Below the pieces are notes generated by a model. The model was given only the letters and a program-made list of their open reading frames with translations. It had not been told where the DNA came from and made no database searches. Positions 31,603 to 42,378 of a DNA stretch of 64,000 nucleotides are shown in pieces. Location: NCBI GenBank assembly GCA_020744425.1, contig JAGMUV010000003.1, positions 3,844,001 through 3,908,000 of the forward strand, read 5' to 3'. The stretch is from Dactylonectria macrodidyma (Eukaryota; Ascomycota; Sordariomycetes; Hypocreales; Nectriaceae). Within the stretch, counting starts at the first letter, position 1; every line of letters starts with the position of its first letter. Position numbers and translations under genes: made by a program.

Positions 31603-33315
31603 ATGGAGCATTTCATCTTTTTCGCGATACTTCTAGGTGCACTTTGGCTAACGGGGTGCATAGTGGCGCTCGCAAAGGCTCGAGCTAGGAGCAGGTCCCC
31701 CATCCAGAGATCGATGTCATCGCCATTCCCCGAGGGCACGCACCAAGATGTCGATCAAGGCACGTTATGCCCTTTGAAGGTCACGGCGAGTCCTCATAGA
31801 CGAGATCTGCCGGCGTGGGATCGCACGTTCGACGCCGTCTACCACAGACATGCCGCAGGCCAGAACGTGGTGAAGAGCGAGAGTCGGTTCCGAGATTCAC
31901 TTAAGCAGTTCTTCAAAGACCACGACCGCGAGAAGCCGAACTCTGGGTATTTTCTTCTTCCCGACAGTGTCCGCTTTCGCATCTGTCAGCTCGTCATGGG
32001 GCCGCACCTCACCGGCAAGCCTGTTCGCCTCAACCCGAGCAGCTTCAACCGGAATTGCTGGCGTCACGATGATCTCCAGTCAGCAAGGACGGCGCTGTTA
32101 CCTCTGGCAGATTTCTGGGAAGTTTCTTTCGCTTTCAGAGCAGACATTCTCGTCGCCTTTCTTGTTGAAGTCCGGCTGCACGTCACCTTCTCTCCGCATG
32201 TGGGCCCACGCCTTAACCCGCTCGCTACAACATGGCTCAACCAATACGGGAGATATGCTGAGAACCTCGTTGTCGAGGTCGACATGACCCGTCTCGGCTG
32301 CGGTGCTGCGGCGGATGCCGTTGATCTGTTCCCAGGGGTTGAGTACGTTGAAGACCTGCTGGAGGAGTTTGTCGAGTCCCAGCTCCCGCGGAGCAGATCA
32401 CGGCCGCTGGACAGCTTGGTTCTCCTGTGTCGGAGATACCACGGCCTAAGAAACGAAGCTCAGTTGACGGAAGCCATGATTGAGAGGCCTATGACTGTGA
32501 TGTCCATGACTGGGCGATCCAGCGAGGCAAGCACCTACAGTCGGCTGAGTCAGAGATCCGATCCATTTTCCACCACCGACGTGACGAGACAAGACTCGCA
32601 CGACCTTACAAGAGCCGCCAGTGTTCCACTCGTCCGCGGAAGGCCGTTTTGGAACAAAGATCCGGAGGTTGTGGCAGACTCCTCGACCGATGGGGGTAAA
32701 GGCACTGCCACTCCAGACATAGAGCAAGCCGGCAACAAAAGCCCAATGAGCCCCCTGTTGCTCAGCCACCAAGCCCATTACTGCCCTGATTCCTACCTCG
32801 ACACGTGCGATAGCCTTTTGGAATTGAGCGGCCGTGTCAACTCCCTCCGTATCTGTGGCTTTGGTCAAGAATACTCAACGTTCTTCATAAACGCCATGTT
32901 TCCATCTGCGAGGACCCAGACGAAGCAATACTGCTACCGCGTGGCCCCGTCAACCGTCTGGCCGCGGCTCAGCGGCCAGACATCCTACGTCGACTTGGGC
33001 GACGGATCATTAACGCTGGATGAGCATGAGGCGGCTCCAATTGCGAAGCGCGACTCAGCCTGGGAGGGATGCGTCCAGCTACCGCCACCAGTCATTGACG
33101 TAGACGGTAATCTATTCCTCTCGCCAGTGGTGGTTGCATTGCAGAAGTCGAGAAAGCCGCTTGGTTCTATTGAGAATGGCCTTACTCAAGGGAACGGAGC
33201 TACGGCGGGCAAGAGGGTTGAGAAAAACAGGATACGAAAACTCTTGAGTGTGTACGGAAAGTCACCAGCGAACAGGAAGCGGGTTTTCACCAAGGAAGCT
33301 TCAGCTACGTTGTAG
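31603..33315 (+). CDS. Hypothetical single-pass membrane protein
   Basis: This is a 570-aa protein from one exon. Residues 3-25 (FIFFAILLGALWLTGCIVAL) form a hydrophobic segment followed by Arg/Lys, which suggests an N-terminal membrane anchor with the bulk in the cytosol. After a low-complexity linker the segment FLLPDSVRFRICQLVMGPH resembles the opening of fungal 2EXR/F-box-like domains, where LP..VR..I/IW patterns are common, and is followed by a compact, Trp/Phe-rich region up to about residue 265. The middle (about 295-380) is Ser/Thr-rich. A second folded block (about 390-475) precedes a basic C-terminus (KRVEKNRIRKLL). I do not recognise the protein. Uniform codon usage and an open frame of 1.7 kb support a gene. 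Confidence 0.75.
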   Translation: MEHFIFFAILLGALWLTGCIVALAKARARSRSPIQRSMSSPFPEGTHQDVDQGTLCPLKVTASPHRRDLPAWDRTFDAVYHRHAAGQNVVKSESRFRDSLKQFFKDHDREKPNSGYFLLPDSVRFRICQLVMGPHLTGKPVRLNPSSFNRNCWRHDDLQSARTALLPLADFWEVSFAFRADILVAFLVEVRLHVTFSPHVGPRLNPLATTWLNQYGRYAENLVVEVDMTRLGCGAAADAVDLFPGVEYVEDLLEEFVESQLPRSRSRPLDSLVLLCRRYHGLRNEAQLTEAMIERPMTVMSMTGRSSEASTYSRLSQRSDPFSTTDVTRQDSHDLTRAASVPLVRGRPFWNKDPEVVADSSTDGGKGTATPDIEQAGNKSPMSPLLLSHQAHYCPDSYLDTCDSLLELSGRVNSLRICGFGQEYSTFFINAMFPSARTQTKQYCYRVAPSTVWPRLSGQTSYVDLGDGSLTLDEHEAAPIAKRDSAWEGCVQLPPPVIDVDGNLFLSPVVVALQKSRKPLGSIENGLTQGNGATAGKRVEKNRIRKLLSVYGKSPANRKRVFTKEASATL

Positions 33316-33673
33316 TTACAATTGGTCGACCAAGATCTTTGTATATTTTCAGAAGGAAGCTATTCCTATTTTAATAACAAAACAATCCAATGATTGTCCG
33401 TGGGAGCGCGGCACACTTGCGTTGTGTTCCAAATGGCTCCCCCATACTCCTCAAATGTGTCTGCCGCCGACAGACCTCCCACTTGCGTTACATAGAGACT
33501 CTCTCTGAGGTCTCACCATCGTTAATCATAAGTCTGAACTCATTAACACCTACATTTCCGGAAGCTCGAGTTTCTTGAAAACAATTTGTGTTCAAGATAA
33601 AACCCATCCAAGCATGGTGGCGTCTTCTCTCATGCTGCCCAAGGTTTTATTGCAAAGACTAGTAAGAGTTAGC
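33316..33673. other. Convergent spacer
   Basis: About 360 bp between converging genes. It may include a short last exon of the minus-strand transporter (33658-33647, see findings). Confidence 0.4.
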
Positions 33674-35524
33674 TTACCCACCGTATTTAAATGACATCTG
33701 AGAACTTACAATAGCAAATTTGCTCCTGGAGCGAATCCGCTCTCCAAAAAACACCAAAACCCAAGGGATGAGGCTAAGGCCACTGGCAATCCCGCCAAGG
33801 ACGCACCCTGCGTTGCGCAGACCTAGGTTGTCGAACATCAGACCAGTGATGATGGGAAAGGAGCCGCCCAGCACGTTCCGGCAGAAGCTCTGCGCGGCGA
33901 GAGCCGATGAGGCGTAAAGGTGATATGTGTCGGCCAGGTAGTTGAAGGTGGCCAGATATACCGAGTAGATGCCCCAGTTGGCGAATCCGATCCCGACGGC
34001 TTGCGCGTAGTAGCTAGTGCTGGCTGGACCCAAGAAGGCACCGAATAGCCCTGCTGGGAGGAGCAAGGATGTCACACAAGCAAAGTACAGTCTTGCTTCT
34101 GGTGCTTCGGCAGGGAAATGTTTCCTCATAAAGGCCCAGAATCTGGATGGGGAGTGAGGCTTGTCTCCTTCTTGCTTTCTCCATTGAGGATGCTTCATCA
34201 ACCGTTCTTGCAAGACACCCACGATAGTCGCAGCGACGGCTGATGCCATCATGGCAGCGTATACACGACTGGACATGTCGAGGTTGCCAGCGTAGAGGTA
34301 AGGGACAACAGCGAAGGACAGGTAGAGTACTCCCCACGAGAAAGCAGCCCAGATTGAGAAGCAGAAAACGACGGGCTCAGTAAAGAGTAGGTAGAAGGGG
34401 CGTTGTACCGAGGTTGAAATCATATTGGCCAAAGAGGCTCGCTGTTCGTCGGCTTGAACAACCCACCTAATTCGCCGTAACTGACGTTGTGACTTTGGCC
34501 TCCGACCCGATGTATACTCGACTTCGACGGGACCAGTTTGTAGTGTTTTGATTGTCGACGATGAAGATTCTGCACTTGGTTCTTCTTCAACTTCCGTCAC
34601 CCAGACCCCGTAGGCGCCCATGTTTTCGAGTTCTTCATACCACTGGTTCAACTTCTTGGCCTTTCTGGACAGAATGACTGACCCCCGACTCTCGCGGAAA
34701 AGAAATACGAGGGCAACCACAAGTACACCGTCTAGGATAACCTGGTGCCAAAAGGTCCATTTCCACGCTTGGGTTGGATTGCCCGTGCCGTTTATGAAAA
34801 CCGCGGAGACCAGCGGCCCTGCTCCGGTTCCTGCGAGGACTGCTCCACTGAACAGAGCCATTGGAGTATTCCTCTCTTCTTTGTCCCACAAGTCAGCAAT
34901 GACGCCACCGACGACGGAGCTGAATACTGAGCCACCAACTCCAACCAAGAACCGCGCAACTAGCATGCCAGCGAGGTTGGTCATGAGAGGGCAAACGGCC
35001 TGAAAGATGACATATACGACACCAGCAAAGATGAAGACAGGGTACCGGCCCCAAATCTCAGATATCGGAGCCAGGGCCATGGGAGCTATGGCGAAGCCCA
35101 TGCAGAATGTCGTGATGCCTACAAGAGTAGCCAGGTGAGTTGTGCCGAGATCTTTAGCCATTAAAGATGAGGGTGGGGAGTAGGCACCGGCAGTATACGC
35201 CGTAAGGAATGTTGCGATACACGAAAGCGCAAGCAAAATATTCTTCCGTACCAGTGGCCACGTCAAGGGAGAGCTGTATGTTCGCAAGTCTGGACAAGGT
35301 GGGAGTTGTTCATTGTCGTCTAGTCCGCCTTCCCGGGGCGTTTGGGGCGAGGGCAGGTTACTGTCGAAGGAGAGGTAGAGATATGATATGGATTCGTCCC
35401 TGGATAGACTGCTTGCGGTGGGTTTCGGGGGGAGCGTATCGTCCACGCGGATCTCCAAATCGCCCTGGTCAAGCACTGGAGTAGCTCCGCCCCAGAGAGA
35501 CTCGCCGTTCGGAGACATTCTCAT
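33674..35524 (-). CDS. MFS transporter (DHA1, polyamine/drug exporter type)
   Basis: This is a second DHA1-group major facilitator, read here as one exon of 616 aa. About 100 disordered residues precede the first helix. The predicted 12 helices begin with NILLALSCIATFLTAYTAGA. Between TM2 and TM3 is LAPISEIWGRYPVFI, the motif A variant of DHA1 exporters, and the first half contains VARFLVGVGGSVFSSVVGGV and SGAVLAGTGAGPLVSA (motif C position). A long central loop is rich in Ser and Glu. The second half ends in RNVLGGSFPIITGLMFDNLG. Such proteins usually sit in the plasma membrane and expel toxic compounds or polyamines. A 51-nt in-phase intron (33709-33659) near the end would replace the last residues with a short SLQ tail. 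The substrate cannot be told. Confidence 0.9.
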   Translation of the reverse strand: MRMSPNGESLWGGATPVLDQGDLEIRVDDTLPPKPTASSLSRDESISYLYLSFDSNLPSPQTPREGGLDDNEQLPPCPDLRTYSSPLTWPLVRKNILLALSCIATFLTAYTAGAYSPPSSLMAKDLGTTHLATLVGITTFCMGFAIAPMALAPISEIWGRYPVFIFAGVVYVIFQAVCPLMTNLAGMLVARFLVGVGGSVFSSVVGGVIADLWDKEERNTPMALFSGAVLAGTGAGPLVSAVFINGTGNPTQAWKWTFWHQVILDGVLVVALVFLFRESRGSVILSRKAKKLNQWYEELENMGAYGVWVTEVEEEPSAESSSSTIKTLQTGPVEVEYTSGRRPKSQRQLRRIRWVVQADEQRASLANMISTSVQRPFYLLFTEPVVFCFSIWAAFSWGVLYLSFAVVPYLYAGNLDMSSRVYAAMMASAVAATIVGVLQERLMKHPQWRKQEGDKPHSPSRFWAFMRKHFPAEAPEARLYFACVTSLLLPAGLFGAFLGPASTSYYAQAVGIGFANWGIYSVYLATFNYLADTYHLYASSALAAQSFCRNVLGGSFPIITGLMFDNLGLRNAGCVLGGIASGLSLIPWVLVFFGERIRSRSKFAIVSSQMSFKYGG

Positions 35525-37260
35525 CTTCTGTGGGATTTGTGGTGATTGCTGGAGCTCGGCCCAGAGGAATCCAAGCCTAGAAAGCTAATGAGTGCTGCTT
35601 GGGCTACTGGAGGAACTGGCTTTGTTCAGGACACGACACCTGGGTCAGCTGGGAGTTGCTCGAGGGATATAGGCAAAAAAGCTCTATCCATTTGGGTATA
35701 ACCCCCGGTTATGAAGGGTGTATTTGGGCGGAAATGGCACGGGAGCGGGATCTCGACGGGAATAATGGGCCTCGTGGAGTAGTGTCCGCATTTCATGTCG
35801 ACGCGAAGGCTAATTAAATGACCAGCGAATGGCTAATTCTTTTCAGTCTCCGGCGCTAGTGTAGACTGACTTGACTGGTGGGTGGAATGAGATGGTGTTG
35901 GTGATCAATGGCTGATACGGGATAGGAAAAATGAGTTGAGCAATCGGAGCAACCAACTATCCGACCTATTATCATTTTAGTTCTCCCATAGCCGCCATTG
36001 ACGACGCAGACTTGCGTCTCCTGACTGTGTCCATATTTCCTTTCATTCTTGTTTCTTGCCGAAAACGAGGGAGACAGTTAACCATTCGACCGCCTTAGAG
36101 ATGGACGAAGGCTGGACACCAACGATCTTGGCGTTGACGTAGATGGACTCCCACCCAGCCATTCAGGCGGACCTGCCCTAAGAGTCCGAGGCCGAGATGA
36201 GATTCCAAGGTCTGGACCCGGGAATAAAATGGGCATGTAGTAGTATGACAGGTCTAAGGACGTTTTCGGTCAATGGGCGGCACTTGAACCCTGGACACAT
36301 GCCGTCTGACGGACCGCGAACGCTGTAGTTGAGTCGTATTTTCAACGAATTTTAACCGAGGACCAAAGGAAGTCAACAATTCGGGTACAGGCCCGAACTA
36401 AAGCCGTAATCGACGGGAACAGCGCGGTAGAACTACCGAGATTTCGGTCTTGGAGACAACACCGCCTCGCTTGGCGAACGGACTTGGGACGGTGGAATCC
36501 ACAGATGAAGCGGGGGCGATTATGGCCGATTATTACCGGAGCATGGTTTCTTTCGGCATGGAATTCTGTGAGGGGGAGATGAGTTTCGTCGACTGGTTGG
36601 GCATGAAGATGAGGGAGATCTCACCAGATCTGGGGCATGATGTCAATACGAAGTACCTTCCCCATCCGCTCTAGAGCGGATACTGCGGAACGCCCATGGC
36701 GAATCTGCATCTTGGGGAGAGTCTGAGCCGACCTGGAGTGGTAGAATTGCCTCTTGGTTGGAGATGATGCAGCCGTTCGGTGGCTTCAAATGGATGGGCT
36801 GCGAGCGCGATGTAGGAAGGCGTTTAGGCCACGTGATACATTAACTGATCACCTCTTTTGCACCTCAGGGATGGCACAATACACATGAAGAACCATTTCC
36901 TCTCCATCATCTGGATTACATCGCTGACCTAGTACGAGAGCTCGCTCGCGGAATCTCACATGGTCCTGTGATTTTCTGTTCGAGATTTGCTTACATTCCC
37001 GCCACATTTGGTCGAAGTTGTTGGGTCATTTGACATCTGTGCGACCTGCAGCCACAGACTCAATCGTACAGAACCTCGGCCTCGATGACGAAAGACGAAG
37101 GAGGGCGACAACATTAAGAGGGGAAGCAGAGGATTATTCCATTAGAAATCAATATCGTTAGCGTGGCGTTGTGATGGGCACCACTCTTCCTGCGCACCGT
37201 GGCTCCGAGTCCAAATCTGCCACCTGAGCGCCCAATGAGCCAACTCGTCACATCCCAACA
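35525..37260. other. 1.7-kb intergenic region, no gene seen
   Basis: This stretch contains the promoter of the minus-strand transporter at its left end and the 3' flank of the DUF1769 gene at its right end. A 74-codon frame at 36450-36674 has an ATG but no homologous-looking motif, and the area has little codon bias. I see nothing else. Confidence 0.4.
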
Positions 37261-38442
37261 TCAGTCTACGTCGTCAGGGCTCGTCTTTTCGTACCCCTCA
37301 TCAACAAACTTGGGGCCGAACTTTTCCTGGGCAGCCCTCAATGCCTCGGCCTCGTCGTACTCGCCCTCCTCCTCGCCAACTGGAATCTCACGCCGCTCGG
37401 CAAGGGATTCCTTGGCCCCTGGCTTGAGTGACCCGTCTTCGTTGACAAAGTCTTTGTGGTAGAGGGTAAAGAGGATGACCAGATATGTTTGGCCCGTCTC
37501 CTTGTTCCGCAAGACGTATCTGAGCTGATGTGAGCGTCTCTGGTTGAACCTGAGACAGTAAACAAAGAGAGGCGTAAGAAAGATGATCACCGAGAAGCGT
37601 GCCCCTTTTGAGCCCGTGTAGGGAGCTAGGGGATCGCAAGGAAACTGGGACAACCTGCAACGCAGGTCCGAAATCAAATAGAAGGGTGCTTACCTGAGAC
37701 CTTGACCATCCCAGTACTTCATGATGGGCAGCTGGAATCCGGGCAGCTTCAAGGCTAGGTTGGAAAAATCGAGATATGGGTTGAAGAAATCCAGGCCATA
37801 GGTCTGGTCATATTTGAACACCCAATTTTCCTTGCTGTCCGCGCGAAGCGCCCACTTCATTCGCGCCTTGCTGGTCTCGGGGGCTCCAACCTCCTCACGG
37901 GCCTTGAGGCCAGCCTCATCGCCACCCTCGTCGAACCAAAGACCGCCCTTGGCCTCATCGAACTCACCAGAACCGGCGTAGATGGTGTTGAAGGAGCTCA
38001 AGGCCGGACCATAGAGAAAGGGCTTGTCAGCGTAGGCATCCCCCTCCAGGCCCGGATCTATCCACCACCGAACGATACTCATGGCTGTATTGAAGCCAGG
38101 GGGAAGGCGATCACGGATGGGATGGTCAAAGTCATTGCCAAATTGCAAGTTGGTCGCTGTGATGCCGGCGCCATCATCTCCAGCTGGCTTCTTGGGAGTG
38201 AAGCGGAACGCGATGCTGTACTGGTCCTGGTTATAGGCATGAGGCTCAGAGGAGAAGTAGGGAGATGTGGCTGGGGAATTGGGAGGTAGCCCTTTGTAGT
38301 CCTGGATTCGCACGTTGAGCTCAATGTCGGCCAGGTCGCTGGAGATGCGAATTGGCTTGGCCGTGTTGACAGGGACTTGGACCTGCTGGGCCTCATCATA
38401 GCCGGAACCGGCTGTGATGTACAGGATGTGGTTATCTCCCAT
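37261..38442 (-). CDS. DUF1769 domain protein
   Basis: This is a fungal protein of the uncharacterised DUF1769 family. Two exons, 38442-37694 and 37519-37261, join through a codon split as AG|A to give 335 aa. The family hallmark surrounds the junction: DFFNPYLDFSNLALKLPGF, then LPIMKYWDGQGLR, then YVLRNKETGQTYLVILF in the second exon. The N-terminal half (residues 1-80) has a beta-rich look with DNHILYITAGSG and IELNVRIQDYKG, and a conserved RFTPKKPAGDDG region follows. The C-terminus is acidic and lacks a membrane segment. The family is soluble and its role is unknown. The 174-nt intron is longer than others in the window. Confidence 0.88.
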
Positions 38443-39627
38443 TTTTGGTGTTTGTTGGGGTTTTGCTACCCCTGCGTAGGTTTCTGATTGGGGGGAGGGA
38501 TTCTATAGTCGTCGGCTATCTTGCGTTGATCTAGAAATCGGAGAAAAGAAAAAAAAAATCCCAATCGCAAATTATTGCTGGGGACAGAGATGCCTTTCAA
38601 GAAGATATATGTGAGTCGAGAGCTACTGCAAACAGCTTCGATGATGGCTCGACTGCCCGGGGTATGACGTGAGGTTTTTTTGCCCTTGTGCGCGCCACGT
38701 CCGGTCAAGCTGGGCGTTGACCATGCACCGGGTCTAAGGCGGGTGGTAATTGGATGTATCAACACCAACGGCCACTTATTTTGCTTCGCCACCCACCAAT
38801 TGAGAGAAGAGGTGCGCAGACTTGCGTACATGATACGTGATGAAAACTCATACTCACATCTTGATCCTTTCGATTCTTTAACTTCATGGCGCACCGGCTG
38901 CAGAAATGATCCTGTTTGTATGCACCAGCCGGTGCCATCTTTGTCATGCTGCGCCTATAATTCCCAGCATCCTTGTCCACTGCACCAAGCACCTCATCAT
39001 TCTTATGCCGCTTCTTCACCGCCGTGTCGTGATGTAAAGTCTTGTTGGCATGGCACCCTTGTTTGGACTTGAGACCATTTCCCACCACTTGACACCACCT
39101 CTATGCTTGATGTTACCTCGTAGATGTGGTGTATCGGGTTTTCACATGCTCAATTTGCAGGGTCGATAAGAAGGGCAGAGGCAGTGATCTGCAAAGGCCG
39201 GACACTTCATCCGAGGATCACGTGCTACAAAGTGGGGCAGGTGGCCTCAACCTCGCTGTGGTTCGTGTTAGTAGCAGCTTGATCATCACCTTCACCCTCA
39301 CCACTTTACCTACTACCTACCCGGTTTAGGAGGGTTTTCAGTATGGTACAGTCCGAAGCCCTAACGCACTCCTACACGAGGAAGGGCTAGGACGGACTTT
39401 CACATCTCCTAGCAGCCGCAGAGCAAATACAGCGCATTTACTAGTATTTTCTGATTGAACTTCAACATTGTTCGCATATTGACATAACATAGCAGTGAAC
39501 AAATGACACCATTAATCCCTGACGCATTTCCCAATGAAAGTCACTTTCTACTCAAAGAAACACTTGCTTCAGTTTACCAGACCTTTAATTAACGACCCCC
39601 CTCTCAACGAGACTCATTTTTGCCCTG
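38443..39627. other. Intergenic region, no gene seen
   Basis: This is 1.2 kb between two minus-strand genes: promoter and leader of the DUF1769 gene on the left, and the 3' flank of the next gene on the right. The open frames found on both strands around 38.5-39.1 kb overlap each other and look fortuitous. Confidence 0.4.
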
Positions 39628-40377
39628 TCAAGTGTCAGAGGCAGCGACAAGGGGGGACAAGACCATCAACCTACATTGGTCATCCAATTTCGCTCGCGGT
39701 ATCATACACCAATTCTCGTTTATTCTGTCTTCTTCGTTCCGGCAGCATGTGCAAAACTCATAGTGCATGCACAGTGGGGCGAGATCGGGAGTAGGAAGTC
39801 TGCTTTCCCTTGGTGTTCTTGGGTACCAATCATCTAGCAGGGCGTCTTTTTCCGTTTCAAAGAAGTCATTTGGATGTGCGGCAGGATGATCCAGGTCGGA
39901 AGTACACCAGGATCCAATCATGGCAACATCCCCGTCCAGGGGTTCCTGCTCGCCGGGAGGAATCGCTTTCTGGGAACCTCGCACAGAGGGCCTATTTGAG
40001 CCGCACCGAGACGACGGCCGAACTTTTTGACTGGCCGAAGAAAAAGAAAGGCCCGGTGAATCAGAGCGAGACATCGATTGCCTTTGGAGCGAGTTCGTCT
40101 CCCAAGACTCTTGACGGGCACGTGATGGTGATCTCCAGGCACTGACTCCGTTCGCCTGGTCCAACACTTGAGGAGCCTGGCTTCGATGTCGCCTTGTATG
40201 GTCACCAGAGCGATAGCTGGGAGTGTTTGACTCAAAGCCGCTCGGGGGCGTATGCGGATATTGCATCGCCATTTGGTCTTGATGATGCCATATTGGGCCT
40301 TGACTTTGCGACAGCTGAATATCCGGTCTGTATGAAGCTGGGAAGGTATGGACGGAAACGGGAAGATGAAGAGACAT
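39628..40377 (-). CDS. Hypothetical protein, disordered with Cys-rich tail
   Basis: This is a 249-aa single-exon protein from the ATG at 40377 (the frame continues upstream but only to a GTG). The first 170 residues are low complexity, rich in Ser, Pro, Gln and Arg, with patterns such as SQSQGPIWHHQDQ. The C-terminal 80 residues look conserved in character: an acidic DDWYPRTPRESRLPTPDLAPL stretch in part, then CMHYEFCTCC, with four cysteines and a His in ten residues, and NENWCMIPRAKLDDQ. The CxHxxxCxCC cluster could bind a metal. I do not recognise a family. The stop, TGA, is at 39628-39630. A CCAAT box lies 334 bp upstream of the start. Confidence 0.6.
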   Translation of the reverse strand: MSLHLPVSVHTFPASYRPDIQLSQSQGPIWHHQDQMAMQYPHTPPSGFESNTPSYRSGDHTRRHRSQAPQVLDQANGVSAWRSPSRARQESWETNSLQRQSMSRSDSPGLSFSSASQKVRPSSRCGSNRPSVRGSQKAIPPGEQEPLDGDVAMIGSWCTSDLDHPAAHPNDFFETEKDALLDDWYPRTPRESRLPTPDLAPLCMHYEFCTCCRNEEDRINENWCMIPRAKLDDQCRLMVLSPLVAASDT

Positions 40378-40710
40378 GATATCCTTTTCGAATGTGAAGG
40401 GATGATGACTTGGACAGGACACTGGATAACTTGATCATATATTGCGCGACAATGATGGTGGGGATGGGAAAGTGAGGTGGCTAGCAGCGATATGGGGGGA
40501 GTGCTGACTTTCTGGTAAGTTGCATGGGAATCTTAGGTGTTTGGACGGGATGGGGACTGAGTGGCTGGAGGGATTTGGAAAATTTCTGGGCGTTGCTTGA
40601 TGAAAGACAAGAAAGGTGATGAAGGAGGGAAGAAAACGGGAAAAGGAAGGAGGAGGGGGGAGCTGGACTTTATGTCGGGGGGCTCAAGGAACCGTCCTCC
40701 CCGGCCCTGG

Positions 40711-40717
40711 CCAATCA
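40711..40717 (+). promoter_or_regulatory. CCAAT box
   Basis: CCAATCA lies 334 bp upstream of the hypothetical gene start at 40377, in the sequence context preferred by the CCAAT-binding complex. Function is inferred from position only. Confidence 0.35.
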
Positions 40718-42176
40718 GCGTCCTCTTAGGTTAACCACATCCAACGTCGTCTCAGCCTATGAAACCAGCTTACACCCATCTTTTCCCTCGGGCATCTACT
40801 CGCAGATATATCTTTCAAAATGGCAAACAAAAGTAGAAGAGGATGCTTGATAATGAAGATCTATTGCCATGACATACACAAAAATGCCCACATGCCTGGT
40901 GTAAGTCGTCTAGAGACGACGCCGCATCAGGGGGGCTCCTGGGCCAAGAATGTATTAAAGCTAGATCTAGCACGTCCGTTGGGATGCATTACCATCTATA
41001 TTAAGTGCTGGTAGTATTCTCACAGGCTGTTCGCTGACAATCCACGCCTTTTGTTGTCACCCTGTGGTGATATCTCATACGAAGTGCTGAGTGCTATAGT
41101 CGCTGCCAGGACGCACAAACTTATCTACCTTACATTTTCGGCTCATATTCTCTTTACACTGAGGTAATGAACGATAAAAGAATTTTTACATCACGGAGCG
41201 ATAATCGTTCGCCGCTTCTCGCCCTTTTTGGTGCCGATATGTTTGTGGTTGTGGTTGGGCTTGGGTGTCCTGCACGTGACACCCTCCAACTCACTTGATC
41301 CTGGGTCAACCGTTCAGGACTGATCCCACTCCCCCTCAATACTATGCTCTCTAGAACCGACTAACTCTTGTAATTTTGCATTGCTCGCACCGGCTGTATC
41401 AATATATTGCACTGGCAAAATTGTATCTTAAGCCACTCCAACCTCAACTCGCACGAACGTCACCGGATGGTTTCGCCTCATTAGTCGTCAGACCGACGAG
41501 GTGATGAACTGTGTTATGGACATATCATAGCGACCTGATTCAATGGAAAAAAGCCCAATCAAAATTTCTAAACGAATTATCATCATGAAGCACCTAAGAA
41601 AGAGCCATATTAATTGGAGAATACCCCCTTCCTCAGTCTCAATGTTTTAGTGTATCAGGTTTTGATATTGGATGGAAGGGATCGCCATCCACCCATGTCA
41701 TTAATATTGGGGCTCACGCCACATCAATTAATTACCAACATTCCCTTAATGACGAATGAGCGAAAGCATGTCCGTTCTGTAGTCAAGTGAGACAATCTGG
41801 CCCCTCCTGAGCACCCTCCGCCTTTGGCGCATTCGCCCTCAAACCAGTCGAGCGAATCCCAATTTTCCGGTTAAATAGCCCTGAGTTTCGCCCGTACTCC
41901 ATTCAGGTGTGAAGCTGACATTGAGGTAGACCGCTAATTGATGTAAAATCGGCGCGCTGTGGTAGTGTGGCAGTGCAACCACCCCCAAAATACGTCACCT
42001 GGTGACTAGTATGGTGGCTCTCCAGCATTCAAACTCAGAGACACCAGAAATGATAACGAATGAGTAACGTTAGGACGAAAAGAATACACACCCATTTTAG
42101 TGAGTGAAACAAGCCCGCATCCAATCGCTTACCATTTTCGTCGATCTAGTTAATTTTCATCGACCCCAAAAGAAAC

Positions 42177-42193
42177 GGTGTGGTGTGGTGTGG
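42177..42193. repeat. GTGTG simple repeat
   Basis: Overlapping GGTGT units repeat about three times just upstream of the hydrolase gene. This is a short microsatellite. Confidence 0.5.
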
Positions 42194-42378
42194 CCTGAGG
42201 CCACCCCTGGGTATTGTCCCAACATTTCTACCTACTGACCTAGACGTTTCATCATCCTTCGCCGTTACTATTTGGCGACTCCTGCTTCCATCACCTCCAT
42301 GCAGTCGCTATTATTTCCAACTCATTTTATTGCAATAGCAACAGTCTGTCCTCACTGGACACCCGGAGAGGAGCCGTC

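Larger units (their letters stand above)
40378..42378. other. 2-kb divergent intergenic region
   Basis: Head-to-head genes flank this region. It is more A/T-rich from about 41.3 to 42.2 kb than the coding neighbourhood. It contains a CCAAT box near the left gene and a short GTGTG repeat near 42.18 kb. No gene is supported; the frames at 40820-41014 and 41154-41339 are too weak. Confidence 0.4.

Noticed and set aside
36240..36330. A TTGAACCC element that looked like a reverse-strand tRNA T-loop
   Set aside because: The T-stem does not pair and no A-box or clover-leaf could be drawn.
36450..36674. A 74-codon frame with an acidic, Met-rich product
   Set aside because: Isolated, short, no splice partners found that would extend it.
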